Positions 8,056 through 16,509 of a stretch of DNA of 44,731 bases are shown piece after piece (position 1 is the stretch's first letter; the number at the start of each line of letters is the position of its first letter). The stretch comes from Opitutales bacterium. GTDB taxonomy: Bacteria; Verrucomicrobiota; Verrucomicrobiia; Opitutales; JABSRG01. The notes below the pieces were generated by a model that was not told where the DNA came from, made no database searches, and saw only the letters and a list, made by a program, of their open reading frames with translations. The stretch covers positions 1 through 44,731 of the forward strand of contig JANQKZ010000054.1 in assembly GCA_028280845.1 (NCBI GenBank). Direction: 5' to 3'. A program made the position numbers and the translations under genes.

Positions 8056-11000
8056 ATGAAGAAACTCCTCGCCGCCAACCGAAGTGAAATCGCCGTAAGA
8101 ATATTCCGTTCCGCGAATGAGTTGGGATTTCGAACGGTTGCCATCTGCGCAAAAGAAGACCGCTATGGGGTGCATCGTTTCAAAGCGGATGAGTCTTACC
8201 TGGTTGGTGAGGGTAAAGGTCCGGTGGCAGCCTACCTCGATATCGACAGCATTATCGACCTTGCCAAGGACAAGCATGTCGACCTCATCCACCCGGGCTA
8301 CGGTTTCCTTTCTGAGAATGCCCGCTTTGCTGACGCATGCGAAAAAAACGGAATCACTTTTGTGGGGCCGAGTTCCGATCTGCTGGCTCGCATGGGAGAC
8401 AAGATTGAGGCCCGAAAAATCGCTGATCAGGCTAAAGTGCCAACCCTCCCGGGAACGCAGAACCCGATCGCGGACCCCAAGGAGGCCTTAAAAACTGCGA
8501 AGAAGATTGGTTTTCCCCTCATCATCAAGGCAGCGTTCGGGGGAGGTGGCCGCGGAATGCGCGTGGTCAAAGACCCGAAGGATTTAAAATCCTCGCTGGA
8601 GGAGGCCCAGGGTGAGGCGCAACGCGCGTTCGGGAATTCGGCGGTATTTCTGGAGCGCTATATAGAGCACGCGAAGCACATCGAGGTGCAGATTCTGGGC
8701 GATAAGCAGGGCAACGTGGTTCATCTGCACGAGCGTGACTGCTCCATCCAGCGCCGTCACCAGAAAGTGATCGAAATTGCGCCCTCAATTGGCCTGCCCG
8801 ATGCGGTGCGGACCGCACTATGCGATGCGGCCGTCTCCATTGCCAAGTCTATCGGTTACTACAGCGCCGGTACCGTGGAGTTCCTCTACGATATGGATAC
8901 GGACGAGTGGTTCTTTATCGAGATGAATCCTCGCATCCAGGTGGAACACACGGTGACGGAAGTCATTACCGGAATCGACATCGTACGGAGCCAGGTGCTG
9001 ATTGCCCAGGGACACAGCTTGCACGGCGATGCGGTTGGTATTCCGCAGCAGGCCGACATCCCGCGGAATGGGGTGGCGATCCAGGCGCGCATTACGACCG
9101 AGGATCCGGAAAAGAATTTTGCGCCCGATTATGGCAAGATCGTCGAGTATCGCTCTGCGGCCGGGTTTGGGATTCGTCTGGATGGGGCGATGGGGGATAC
9201 GGGATCCGTCATCACTCCGTTTTATGATTCCCTGCTGGTCAAGTTAACGGCTTCCGCCCGCAACTTTGAGCAGGCTATCCAGCGGATGGACCGAGCGCTT
9301 CTTGAAATGCGTATTCGTGGGGTAAAGACCAATATTCCCTTCCTGGAAAATGTCATCAACCATCCGATATTTACTTCCGGCAAGGCGACCACGACGCTGA
9401 TTGACACCTCAAAGGAGCTGTTCAATTTTGCTCGTCGACGCGACCGCGCAACCAAGCTGCTCAACCTGATCGGGGAGACCGTGGTGAATGGCAACGCCCA
9501 GGTCAAAGGTCGTGGGGTTCCGGTGATGGATTTGCCCGTGATCATCCCTGAATTCGATCACCGTTCCAAACTGCCGAAAGGGACGAAGGATTTTCTGACC
9601 CAGCATGGTCCGGAGAAATTTGCCGAGTGGACGCGCAAGCAGCGGAAGCTACTGGTAACGGATACCACCATGCGGGACGCCCACCAATCGCTCCTCGCGG
9701 CCCGTATGCGGAGTTATGACCAGCTCAAGGTGGCCGATGCGATAGCCCACCGGGCCAGTAATCTCTACTCTCTCGAGTGTTGGGGTGGGGCAACCTTTGA
9801 TACGACCATGCGGTTTCTCCATGAGAATCCGTTTAAGCGCCTTCGCCGGCTGAGAGAGCGCATTCCCAATGTCTGCTTCCAGATGCTCCTGCGTGGGGCC
9901 AACGGGGTGGGCTATTCCAACTACCCGGATAACGTGATCCGCGGATTCATCAAGCATTCCGCCGAGTGCGGCATGGATATCTTTCGCATCTTCGACTCCC
10001 TGAACTACCTGCCTAATCTCAAGGTGGCGATGGAGTCCGTCCGCAAGGATACCAACTCTGTCTGCGAGGGAACGATTTGCTACACGGGGGACATCCTCGA
10101 TCCGAAGCGTGATAAGTACTCTCTCCAATACTATGTCGATATGGCGAAGGAGTTGGAGCAAATGGGCGCACATATCCTTGCCCTGAAGGATATGTCCGGA
10201 CTCTGCACTCCCCATGCGGCCTATAAATTGATCAAAGCCCTCCGCAACGAAGTGGGGATTCCGGTGCATTTCCACACCCACGATTCCTCCGGTATTGCCG
10301 GCGCCTCCGTGATCAAGGCGGCCGAAGCTGGCGCCGATGTCGTTGATCTTGCCGTATCTTCTCTTTCCGGGCTCACCTCGCAGCCCAACCTGAATTCGGT
10401 GGTCCATGCCCTCCGTGGCGATAAGCGCGACACCGGGCTCGACCTTCAATTCCTCAACGAGCTCTCCATCTACTGGGAAGCTATTCGCCAGTATTACGGA
10501 CCCTTCGATACCAGCCCGAAATTTGGCTCGGCTGAGGTATACAATCACGAGATGCCGGGCGGCCAGTACACCAACCTGCGTGAGCAGGCCCGTGCCCTTG
10601 GGCTGGGTGCCCGCTGGCCCGAGGTGGTCCGGTATTACCATGAGGTCAACCAGGTGCTGGGGGATATCGTTAAGGTGACGCCGTCTTCCAAGGTGGTGGG
10701 CGATCTGTCCATGTTCCTCCTGACGAAGGGCATTGAGCCCGAGGATCTGGTCAACCTCGAGCCGGGATCCGCCTTCCCCGAGTCGGTCGTCGACATGCTT
10801 TCGGGTGGGTTGGGACAGCCCAAAGGAGGGTGGCCCAAGGCTGTGCAAAAAGTGGTGCTGGGGGACCGGAAGCCATTTAAAGGGCGTCCGGGAACCCGGG
10901 CGGAGAAGATCGATATCGAAGTCCGGCGCCAGGAACTGTCGGAAAGATTTAAACGCGAAATCACGGATGATGATCTTTATGCGCACCTTATGTATCCGCA

Positions 11001-11493
11001 GGTGCACGCTGACATGGTCAAATTTGTCGATACCTACGGGCATGCGCGGGTCCTGCCGACCCCGACCTTCTTCTATGGCCTCCAGGTAGGCGAAGAGGTC
11101 ACGGTTGAAATCCAGGAGGGCAAAACCCTGATTGTGAAACTGATTTATGTATCGGAGCCGGACGCTGATGGAAAACGTACCCTTACCTTTGAGCTCAATG
11201 GGCGCGCACGCGAAGCCCGGATTCTCGACAAGTCGATCAAGAGCGACTCCAAGAAGCGCCCGAAGGCCGATGCGGCGGATCCCATGCAGGTAGGAGCCCC
11301 TCTCCCGGCTATGGTCAGCAGTGTCTCAGTTACTGTTGGTCATAAGGTCAAAAAGAAAGACAAACTCTGCGTGCTGGAGGCGATGAAGATGCAGACCACG
11401 GTTTATGCCATGGCTGACGGGACGGTCGAGAGCCTGGAGGTCCAGGCGGGCGACCAGGTGGATTCTAAGGACCTGTTGATGCGCTTGCGGTAG
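8056..11493 (+). CDS. pyc: Pyruvate carboxylase, single-chain biotin enzyme
   Basis: Cytoplasmic ATP-dependent carboxylation of pyruvate to oxaloacetate. The full-length chain is 1145 residues, as in single-polypeptide enzymes. N-terminal biotin carboxylase (about 1-450) has HPGYGFLSENARFA, the glycine-rich FGGGGRGMRVV loop and RIQVEHTVTE. The carboxyltransferase TIM barrel (about 520-800) has DTTMRDAHQS, LLRGANGVGYSNYP and the metal-ligand HTHDSSG. A central conserved domain leads to the C-terminal biotinyl domain with EAMKM, the biotinyl-lysine being about residue 1111. ATG 8056 is chosen because family proteins start close to the KKLLAANRSEIAVR stretch and a promoter -10 overlaps the earlier ATG at 8023. 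It is divergent from ppc, so two routes to oxaloacetate sit back to back. Confidence 0.97.
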   Translation: MKKLLAANRSEIAVRIFRSANELGFRTVAICAKEDRYGVHRFKADESYLVGEGKGPVAAYLDIDSIIDLAKDKHVDLIHPGYGFLSENARFADACEKNGITFVGPSSDLLARMGDKIEARKIADQAKVPTLPGTQNPIADPKEALKTAKKIGFPLIIKAAFGGGGRGMRVVKDPKDLKSSLEEAQGEAQRAFGNSAVFLERYIEHAKHIEVQILGDKQGNVVHLHERDCSIQRRHQKVIEIAPSIGLPDAVRTALCDAAVSIAKSIGYYSAGTVEFLYDMDTDEWFFIEMNPRIQVEHTVTEVITGIDIVRSQVLIAQGHSLHGDAVGIPQQADIPRNGVAIQARITTEDPEKNFAPDYGKIVEYRSAAGFGIRLDGAMGDTGSVITPFYDSLLVKLTASARNFEQAIQRMDRALLEMRIRGVKTNIPFLENVINHPIFTSGKATTTLIDTSKELFNFARRRDRATKLLNLIGETVVNGNAQVKGRGVPVMDLPVIIPEFDHRSKLPKGTKDFLTQHGPEKFAEWTRKQRKLLVTDTTMRDAHQSLLAARMRSYDQLKVADAIAHRASNLYSLECWGGATFDTTMRFLHENPFKRLRRLRERIPNVCFQMLLRGANGVGYSNYPDNVIRGFIKHSAECGMDIFRIFDSLNYLPNLKVAMESVRKDTNSVCEGTICYTGDILDPKRDKYSLQYYVDMAKELEQMGAHILALKDMSGLCTPHAAYKLIKALRNEVGIPVHFHTHDSSGIAGASVIKAAEAGADVVDLAVSSLSGLTSQPNLNSVVHALRGDKRDTGLDLQFLNELSIYWEAIRQYYGPFDTSPKFGSAEVYNHEMPGGQYTNLREQARALGLGARWPEVVRYYHEVNQVLGDIVKVTPSSKVVGDLSMFLLTKGIEPEDLVNLEPGSAFPESVVDMLSGGLGQPKGGWPKAVQKVVLGDRKPFKGRPGTRAEKIDIEVRRQELSERFKREITDDDLYAHLMYPQVHADMVKFVDTYGHARVLPTPTFFYGLQVGEEVTVEIQEGKTLIVKLIYVSEPDADGKRTLTFELNGRAREARILDKSIKSDSKKRPKADAADPMQVGAPLPAMVSSVSVTVGHKVKKKDKLCVLEAMKMQTTVYAMADGTVESLEVQAGDQVDSKDLLMRLR

Positions 11494-11508
11494 GCTGTTC
11501 TCCGGAAT

Positions 11509-11548
11509 GGGGCGTTGGTTCTACTCAGGCACAGCTAGTCTACGCCCC
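11509..11548 (+). terminator. Hairpin after pyruvate carboxylase, possible terminator
   Basis: GGGGCGT (11509-11515) can pair with ACGCCCC (11542-11548) around a 26-base loop that itself holds a short CTA/TAG pairing. It begins 15 bases after the pyc stop codon. No U-run follows immediately, so intrinsic termination is uncertain. It sits in the convergent gap with the ThuA-PmoA gene. Confidence 0.35.
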
Positions 11549-11582
11549 TGCGGCGAAGGCATGGTTTTCCTCTAGGGGGATT

Positions 11583-13175
11583 TTATGGGCCGCTTTGCCA
11601 TACTTGCCAGAGTTGGGCGGCCGATTCTGCGTCTAGTTTTTCCGAACTGACTATGACCCGATAACGCAGCTTGAGGAATTCGCCACGCAATAGGGTAAGG
11701 GGACCATCAAAGATCACTGCAGGGCTGAAGTAGGGCATTTCCTGATTGATATACCACTTTGAGGGGAAGCGGGGATTTGAGGGGTGGTCCATGAAGAGGA
11801 GGCTTGGGCCTGCTGGAGCCTGGAAGCAAACCCAGGCGGCGGGTTTGCCGTGGCCCTGCGTGCCCTCCATCCCTTCGCTGCCGAGGAAGGTGCCCTTCAC
11901 CATCTCTTGATTCAGGCGGATGGATAAACCAGCGTATCCCCCCCAAATGGTCCCGTGCTCCTGGCCAACAATGGGCGTGCGGTCGAGGACGACTTCGGAT
12001 TCCATGGCAGTAAAGGTGGCCGACCAGTCGATGGTATAGAGTTCGGAAGGTTGGGGTGCGCGGAGGACTATGGTCCTGGTTTCCAGCAGAATTGGATCGG
12101 CGGTTGGGCCGGGAGCGTATTCAAGGTGTTGGATGATGCGGAGCTCCCCAGATGGCAAGGTCTGGTGCCTGGTGGAAACTAAACGGGTGTAGCCCCCGCG
12201 GGGTTTTCCGGTATCCCGATCTTCCTCCCAATAGTTGATGCCGTTGATGCGTTTCCAGGAAAACCAGAGGGCGCGGTGCCAGGGATGGTCTTGGGGTCGC
12301 AGATCGGTAAACGTCGTCCCATCCATGGCGGTGAGCGGATGGAAGTATGGTTTTCCCTCGGCGGGATCATGGTGAAGGGTCCAGAGCGGCTGGTTGCCCA
12401 CCGTGAGAGAAAGGTAATCCCTGTCCTTTTCGATGTGTGGGTAGCGAGACGTCCAGATGACGGCTTGAATGAGGATTTCCTGGAGGGTCGGGTTGGAGAG
12501 GGCCACGAGGTCGTGGCCCAGCGTGGTGGCGAAGCACCGGCCGTTTCCAAAGTGTCCAGCAACCATGGCAGGTTCCATGGTTCCAGCGGGTGATGGGGAG
12601 TGAGCCAGGATTTCAGCTTCGGGATGAACCTTGGGCGATTCCCAGAGTTCGTCCACATGATTAAAATAGGGTATGCCGGTCATGACAGGATGATGGGTTC
12701 CTGCCGGGTGGACGACAAAGTCGTGGATGGGTCCATGGTGGGTGACACCGTCTTCCCAACGCATGAGGTTGATCGCGTGATAATCCTCCCAATTTGGAAA
12801 AGACGATCCTCCTGCATGGATGCTGATATGGCCTCCGCCTTGACGTACAAAATCGGTGTAGGCCTGGCGGGCTTCTGGAGACCAGCTGGTCACGGGTGGG
12901 AGTTGTCCATTGGATGGATATGCATTCCATTCTGAAAGGATAACATCAACGCCGGTCAGGTGCTGGGCGGTCAGGGATTGAGGGTTGAGTAGGGTGCTGA
13001 CCTCGATGAATCCGGTCTCTTCGAGGAGCCCGGCGAGGTAGGGAGTGGTCTCCTCCCAGTTGTGGTTATTTTGCCCGCTAAGGATGAGGACGTGGACGGT
13101 CTCGAACACCTCATCCCTGCCAAGCAAGGGCACGGTCAGAAGCCATAAGATGATGATGGAGGAGCGGGGCTTCAT
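11583..13175 (-). CDS. Exported ThuA-PmoA (DUF6807) two-domain protein
   Basis: Exported protein of 530 residues. A signal peptide ends near residue 19. A ThuA-type glutamine-amidotransferase-like fold (about 25-245) follows, with VLILSGQNNHNW and the GGGHISIHAGGSSF loop. The second half (about 255-530) matches the PmoA/DUF6807 family, with VGNQPLWTLHHDPAEGKPYF, DHPWHRALWFSW and GYAGLSIRLN. ThuA is linked to trehalose metabolism in rhizobia, and both domains are abundant in planctomycetes and verrucomicrobia, where their chemistry is mostly unknown. It lies 11 bp after the Gfo/Idh/MocA gene, last in a three-gene operon, so a role in the same sugar pathway is inferred. The fusion itself is clear because one continuous frame spans both domains. 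Confidence 0.82.
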   Translation of the reverse strand: MKPRSSIIILWLLTVPLLGRDEVFETVHVLILSGQNNHNWEETTPYLAGLLEETGFIEVSTLLNPQSLTAQHLTGVDVILSEWNAYPSNGQLPPVTSWSPEARQAYTDFVRQGGGHISIHAGGSSFPNWEDYHAINLMRWEDGVTHHGPIHDFVVHPAGTHHPVMTGIPYFNHVDELWESPKVHPEAEILAHSPSPAGTMEPAMVAGHFGNGRCFATTLGHDLVALSNPTLQEILIQAVIWTSRYPHIEKDRDYLSLTVGNQPLWTLHHDPAEGKPYFHPLTAMDGTTFTDLRPQDHPWHRALWFSWKRINGINYWEEDRDTGKPRGGYTRLVSTRHQTLPSGELRIIQHLEYAPGPTADPILLETRTIVLRAPQPSELYTIDWSATFTAMESEVVLDRTPIVGQEHGTIWGGYAGLSIRLNQEMVKGTFLGSEGMEGTQGHGKPAAWVCFQAPAGPSLLFMDHPSNPRFPSKWYINQEMPYFSPAVIFDGPLTLLRGEFLKLRYRVIVSSEKLDAESAAQLWQVWQSGP

Positions 13176-13186
13176 TGGTCAGTGGG

Positions 13187-14542
13187 CTACAGGGTCCAGG
13201 GTTGCCGCATGGGTCGGTGCATGCGACTGACGGCCTCGGCACTTCCGATTACCGTTTGTCGGATAGGATCCCATTTGAGGGTTTCCCCGGTGCGGATGCT
13301 GAGGTCACACATGTGGCTGATGAGGTCGGAACTGATCGCTGAGTCCAGGGTAGATAGGGGCTGCTTGCGGGCGAGGCAGGCATCCACGAAATTGTGACCG
13401 TGATTTGAGCTGACGGGCAGCCGAATGGGTCCGGGGTTCCTGGCCTTCCGCCTCAATTCCCCGGAGGAAGTGTGGAACACGGTGCGCGAAACAGAGACCC
13501 ACCCCTCGGAGCCAACGAAGAGGGTACCCTGACCAGAGAGTTGGTCGGTTGTGATCTTAGCAGGCAGTTCGGCAACGCGGGCATGGGCGGATTCGGTATC
13601 GAGAAAGCGCACGGTTAAGCCATCGGGGTAGGTGCACTCCATATCCCAGCGAAAGACGGTGTTGAAGAGGCCTTGAGGGGGGATTTGACCGCGGCCTTGG
13701 TAGGTGAGCGGAATGCCCCGTTCCTCATGATCGGCCCACCATTGGAGTTGGTCAAGAGGGTGGGCGCCCCAGCCGCCAAGGAAGCCGATGGCGTAATCAT
13801 AAACATACCAGATAGCCTTGGAATTGTACTCCGGATTGAGGCAACGATCATAGGAAAAAGGTGCTTCAGGCGCGGGGCCCAACCAGAGGTCATAGTCGAA
13901 GCCCTGGGGGACAGGGAGCACCGGGGTAGGAGAGCCTCCTTGAAACCCGCCGGGGCACCATACGACAATATCTTGAATCTCCCCAATATGACCATTGAGA
14001 ATAAGCTCGATGCCCATGCGGCAGACTTGGGAAGAACGTTGTTGGGTGCCATATTGGAAGACCCTTTTATGCTTGGAAACGATTTCCCGGGCGGCGAGAT
14101 CCTGCTCAATGCTGATGCCGAGGGGTTTCTCGCAGTAGATGTCTTTTCCTGCACGAGCGGCGGCGAGGGACATGGGGACATGCCAATGGTCCGCGGTGGA
14201 AATGTGAACCGCATCCACATCTTCTCGTGCCAGCACTTCACGAAAATCGCTGTAATGATCCTGGACTCCCCACTCGAAAGCACGGACAACGCGGCGTTCA
14301 TAAATGGGATCGCATACAGCGACGATTTGCGACTTATCGTAGCTCTGATAGTCGGCGGCTACCCCTGAGCGGCTGCCGCAGGCCAGCACCCCGATATTGA
14401 TCCGATTGCTGGGGGCGGTGTGGCCAGCCTTTCCCATCGCGCTGGAAGGGATGACGGTAGGAAAGCCGAGGATAGCGCCTGCGCCCAAAGTAGACTTAAG
14501 AAAGGACCGGCGTGTCGGGGTAGAGGTAGAATCTTTGTTCAT
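13187..14542 (-). CDS. Gfo/Idh/MocA family oxidoreductase, Tat-exported
   Basis: NAD(P)-dependent sugar oxidoreductase family, 451 residues. The N-terminus carries a twin-arginine signal ([17 protein letters not shown]), so the folded protein is probably exported with its cofactor. The Rossmann domain begins near residue 46 ([12 protein letters not shown]), followed by VAVCDP and the catalytic-type CEKPLG motif near 145. The C-terminal beta-sheet domain follows. Members oxidise or reduce sugars, or use bound NAD for glycosidic cleavage; the substrate here is unknown. It is the middle gene of an operon, 49 bp after the sugar isomerase/epimerase-like gene and 11 bp before the ThuA-PmoA gene. 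The start is fixed by the Tat motif at residues 11-15. Confidence 0.9.
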   Translation of the reverse strand: MNKDSTSTPTRRSFLKSTLGAGAILGFPTVIPSSAMGKAGHTAPSNRINIGVLACGSRSGVAADYQSYDKSQIVAVCDPIYERRVVRAFEWGVQDHYSDFREVLAREDVDAVHISTADHWHVPMSLAAARAGKDIYCEKPLGISIEQDLAAREIVSKHKRVFQYGTQQRSSQVCRMGIELILNGHIGEIQDIVVWCPGGFQGGSPTPVLPVPQGFDYDLWLGPAPEAPFSYDRCLNPEYNSKAIWYVYDYAIGFLGGWGAHPLDQLQWWADHEERGIPLTYQGRGQIPPQGLFNTVFRWDMECTYPDGLTVRFLDTESAHARVAELPAKITTDQLSGQGTLFVGSEGWVSVSRTVFHTSSGELRRKARNPGPIRLPVSSNHGHNFVDACLARKQPLSTLDSAISSDLISHMCDLSIRTGETLKWDPIRQTVIGSAEAVSRMHRPMRQPWTL

Positions 14543-14591
14543 GGGTGGGGTTCTGAAAACTTCTTGGTGAAGGCCAACGCGTTGGGGGGTA

Positions 14592-15434
14592 TCAAAACCA
14601 GGACCTCAGGCGTTCGGCTGATTTTGTTACTGCTTCATCTCCGGCGATTTCAAGGGTGGTCGGTCCATCGAAGCCGATGCGTTTGAGCTCTGCGGCGATT
14701 TCGGCAATTCCAATAACCCCGTCACCCAAGGTGATATCCCCCATGCCACAGCCGAACTGCTGGCCCCGTTTGGTTTCCCACTCGCTCCCGAGATCCTTCC
14801 AGTGGACGTGTTTTATACGGGGCCCGAAGCGCTCAATGTAGGCAAAATTGTCGCCTCCACCCAGCCAGAGATTACCAGTGTCCAGGTTCAGGCCAACAGT
14901 GTCGGGGCGGCCCAGGCGGTCGAGGACGGCTGCGGTGGCATCGAGGTCGTCTGTCACCATGCCATGGGGTTCGAGGAGAAGATCGATGCCCAACTCTTCG
15001 GCCCAACGGACTGGCCAATACAACTTTTCGCAAATCGTGAAGATGCGTTCTTCCGGGGAGAGTTCTTCGCCGAATGGAGTCTTTGGGTCTCCTTCGGTCG
15101 TGATGACCTGCTGAACGCCCAGATCTCGAGCCAAGCGAATCGCTTTAATGATCTGGGAGGTGCCATAGGTGTCGGGGGAGCTGGGGTCGAGGAGGTTGGC
15201 ATGGGCGCAGACCGCGGTGAGCTGCAGCCGGTTGGCCTCGACCATTTGACGGACTCGGGCGGGGTGTGCATCGAGACTGGCAGCAGCGGTGAATCCAAAT
15301 TCGTTGCCGAGGATGGCTCCGTCGTGACTGTCGGTCAGATCGGCGAAATCGAAGCCCATGCCGCGGATGGCTTGAAACTGAGTGGCGAGGGTGGAGAAGG
15401 GGTGAACGAGGGCAAAGCAACCGATTTTGATCAT
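14592..15434 (-). CDS. Sugar phosphate isomerase/epimerase family (IolE-like TIM barrel)
   Basis: TIM-barrel protein of 280 residues of the xylose-isomerase-like/AP-endonuclease-2 superfamily. Candidate metal ligands appear at the expected strands: Glu in LLLEPHG, Asp in LNLDTGN, His in KHVHWKD and Glu in TLEIAGD near the C-terminus. Family members isomerise or epimerise keto-sugars and inositol derivatives. No signal peptide is seen, so it is probably cytoplasmic, unlike the two exported proteins encoded downstream. It is the first gene of a three-gene minus-strand operon, separated by 67 bp from a divergent AraC regulator that probably controls it. The exact substrate is unknown. Confidence 0.85.
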   Translation of the reverse strand: MIKIGCFALVHPFSTLATQFQAIRGMGFDFADLTDSHDGAILGNEFGFTAAASLDAHPARVRQMVEANRLQLTAVCAHANLLDPSSPDTYGTSQIIKAIRLARDLGVQQVITTEGDPKTPFGEELSPEERIFTICEKLYWPVRWAEELGIDLLLEPHGMVTDDLDATAAVLDRLGRPDTVGLNLDTGNLWLGGGDNFAYIERFGPRIKHVHWKDLGSEWETKRGQQFGCGMGDITLGDGVIGIAEIAAELKRIGFDGPTTLEIAGDEAVTKSAERLRSWF

Positions 15435-15440
15435 GGCCTC

Positions 15441-15449
15441 ATTTTAGCA
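15441..15449 (-). promoter_or_regulatory. Weak extended -10 element before the isomerase operon
   Basis: On the minus strand TGCTAAAAT resembles an extended -10 (TGnTATAAT, five of six hexamer bases). It ends only six bases before the ATG at 15434, so transcription from it would be nearly leaderless. A plus-strand TTGACG at 15463-15468 could serve the AraC gene. Both fall in the 67-bp divergent gap. Confidence 0.25.
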
Positions 15450-15501
15450 CCCGGAGCGCGTCTTGACGTTCAATTTAGCTCGTGAAATATTTTGAACATC
15501 G

Positions 15502-16497
15502 ATGGCCCGACCCACCATTCCTCTCGCTGATGATTGCACTCCCTTGAAACGAGCGGCTGATCGCGGGGAGCTGGAGTTGATTGCCTACGGACGGGGTCAG
15601 TATCCGGGGACCCGTCTCGCTTCGGATGTGTTGCCGGGATTGCGATCCATGGGCTGTTGGGATGCGGTGGGTCCTCAGAGTTGGGGACTGCCGATGCATC
15701 GAAACGAGGGCATTGAAATCTGCCAGGTGCTGCATGGAGAACTCGTATTCCTGACCGATACCGAGCGTCACTTGCTTTGTCCAGGAGACATCACGATCAC
15801 GCGACCGTGGCAACGGCATCAATTGGGGGATCCCATGGTTCGGCCGAGCCGATTATTTTGGGTTATCCTCGATGTGGAGGACCATGGAAGCCAGAATCGA
15901 TGGGACTTTCCAGGTTGGATTGCCCCGGATGCAGGCTCTCGGCGTGAGATTTTAAGGACTTTTCGAAAAAACCAGCGCTGCCAGACCCGGGATTATGAGC
16001 AAACCCTGAAGCCTTTTCTGAACGACTTGGTTGGCCAGATGAAAGCGGAAGGACCGCTGGTGCATGCCCAAATCGCGGCCGGGATCAACCATCTCCTGCT
16101 CGCGGTGGCGCAGATGCTTTCGGAGGACATGGAATCGCCACACTCGGATCCGCAGGGGCTGAACCAAACCATAACCCATTTTTATCAGGACTTGGAACAC
16201 AGTGTGGAGACGGCAGCGGAACCGTGGACTATATCCCAGATCGCCCATGCCTGCAGGGTGGGGGTGACCTATTTGACCCGGAGTTGTCGAGAGCGTTTCA
16301 ATTGCACGCCGGTGGAGCAGTTAAACCGGATCCGGTTGCACCATGCCTCCCGGCTTTTGGAAAGGGAGCCTAACCTTACGGTAACCGAGGTGGCGTTTAA
16401 AGTGGGTTATAACACGAGCCAGTATTTTGCCACGCGGTTCCGCAAGCAGTATGGGATAAGTCCCCAAGCGTATCGGAGTGCCCGGGAGCGGGGATAA
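15502..16497 (+). CDS. AraC-family transcriptional regulator
   Basis: Protein of 331 residues. The N-terminal part has a cupin-like sensor (about 60-125; MHRNEGIEICQVLHGEL then LCPGDITITRPWQRHQ), typical of sugar-binding AraC regulators. The C-terminal 100 residues hold two helix-turn-helix motifs; the second matches the AraC signature, with TVTEVAFKVGYNTSQYFATR and RKQYGISPQAYR. It is divergent from the isomerase/oxidoreductase/ThuA-PmoA operon, so it likely controls that operon in response to a sugar. The GH97 gene converges on it from the other side, with stops 12 bp apart, and could be a further target. The effector is unknown. Confidence 0.9.
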   Translation: MARPTIPLADDCTPLKRAADRGELELIAYGRGQYPGTRLASDVLPGLRSMGCWDAVGPQSWGLPMHRNEGIEICQVLHGELVFLTDTERHLLCPGDITITRPWQRHQLGDPMVRPSRLFWVILDVEDHGSQNRWDFPGWIAPDAGSRREILRTFRKNQRCQTRDYEQTLKPFLNDLVGQMKAEGPLVHAQIAAGINHLLLAVAQMLSEDMESPHSDPQGLNQTITHFYQDLEHSVETAAEPWTISQIAHACRVGVTYLTRSCRERFNCTPVEQLNRIRLHHASRLLEREPNLTVTEVAFKVGYNTSQYFATRFRKQYGISPQAYRSARERG

Positions 16498-16509
16498 GAA
16501 CCGGACTTC

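Noticed and set aside
9649..11043. 464-residue minus-strand ORF
   Set aside because: Antisense shadow of the pyruvate carboxylase gene; low-complexity composition and no domain signature.
13673..14368. 231-residue plus-strand ORF
   Set aside because: Shadow of the Gfo/Idh/MocA gene, whose Tat signal and motifs are intact.
14802..15485. 227-residue plus-strand ORF
   Set aside because: Shadow of the IolE-like gene; it also runs into the divergent promoter gap.
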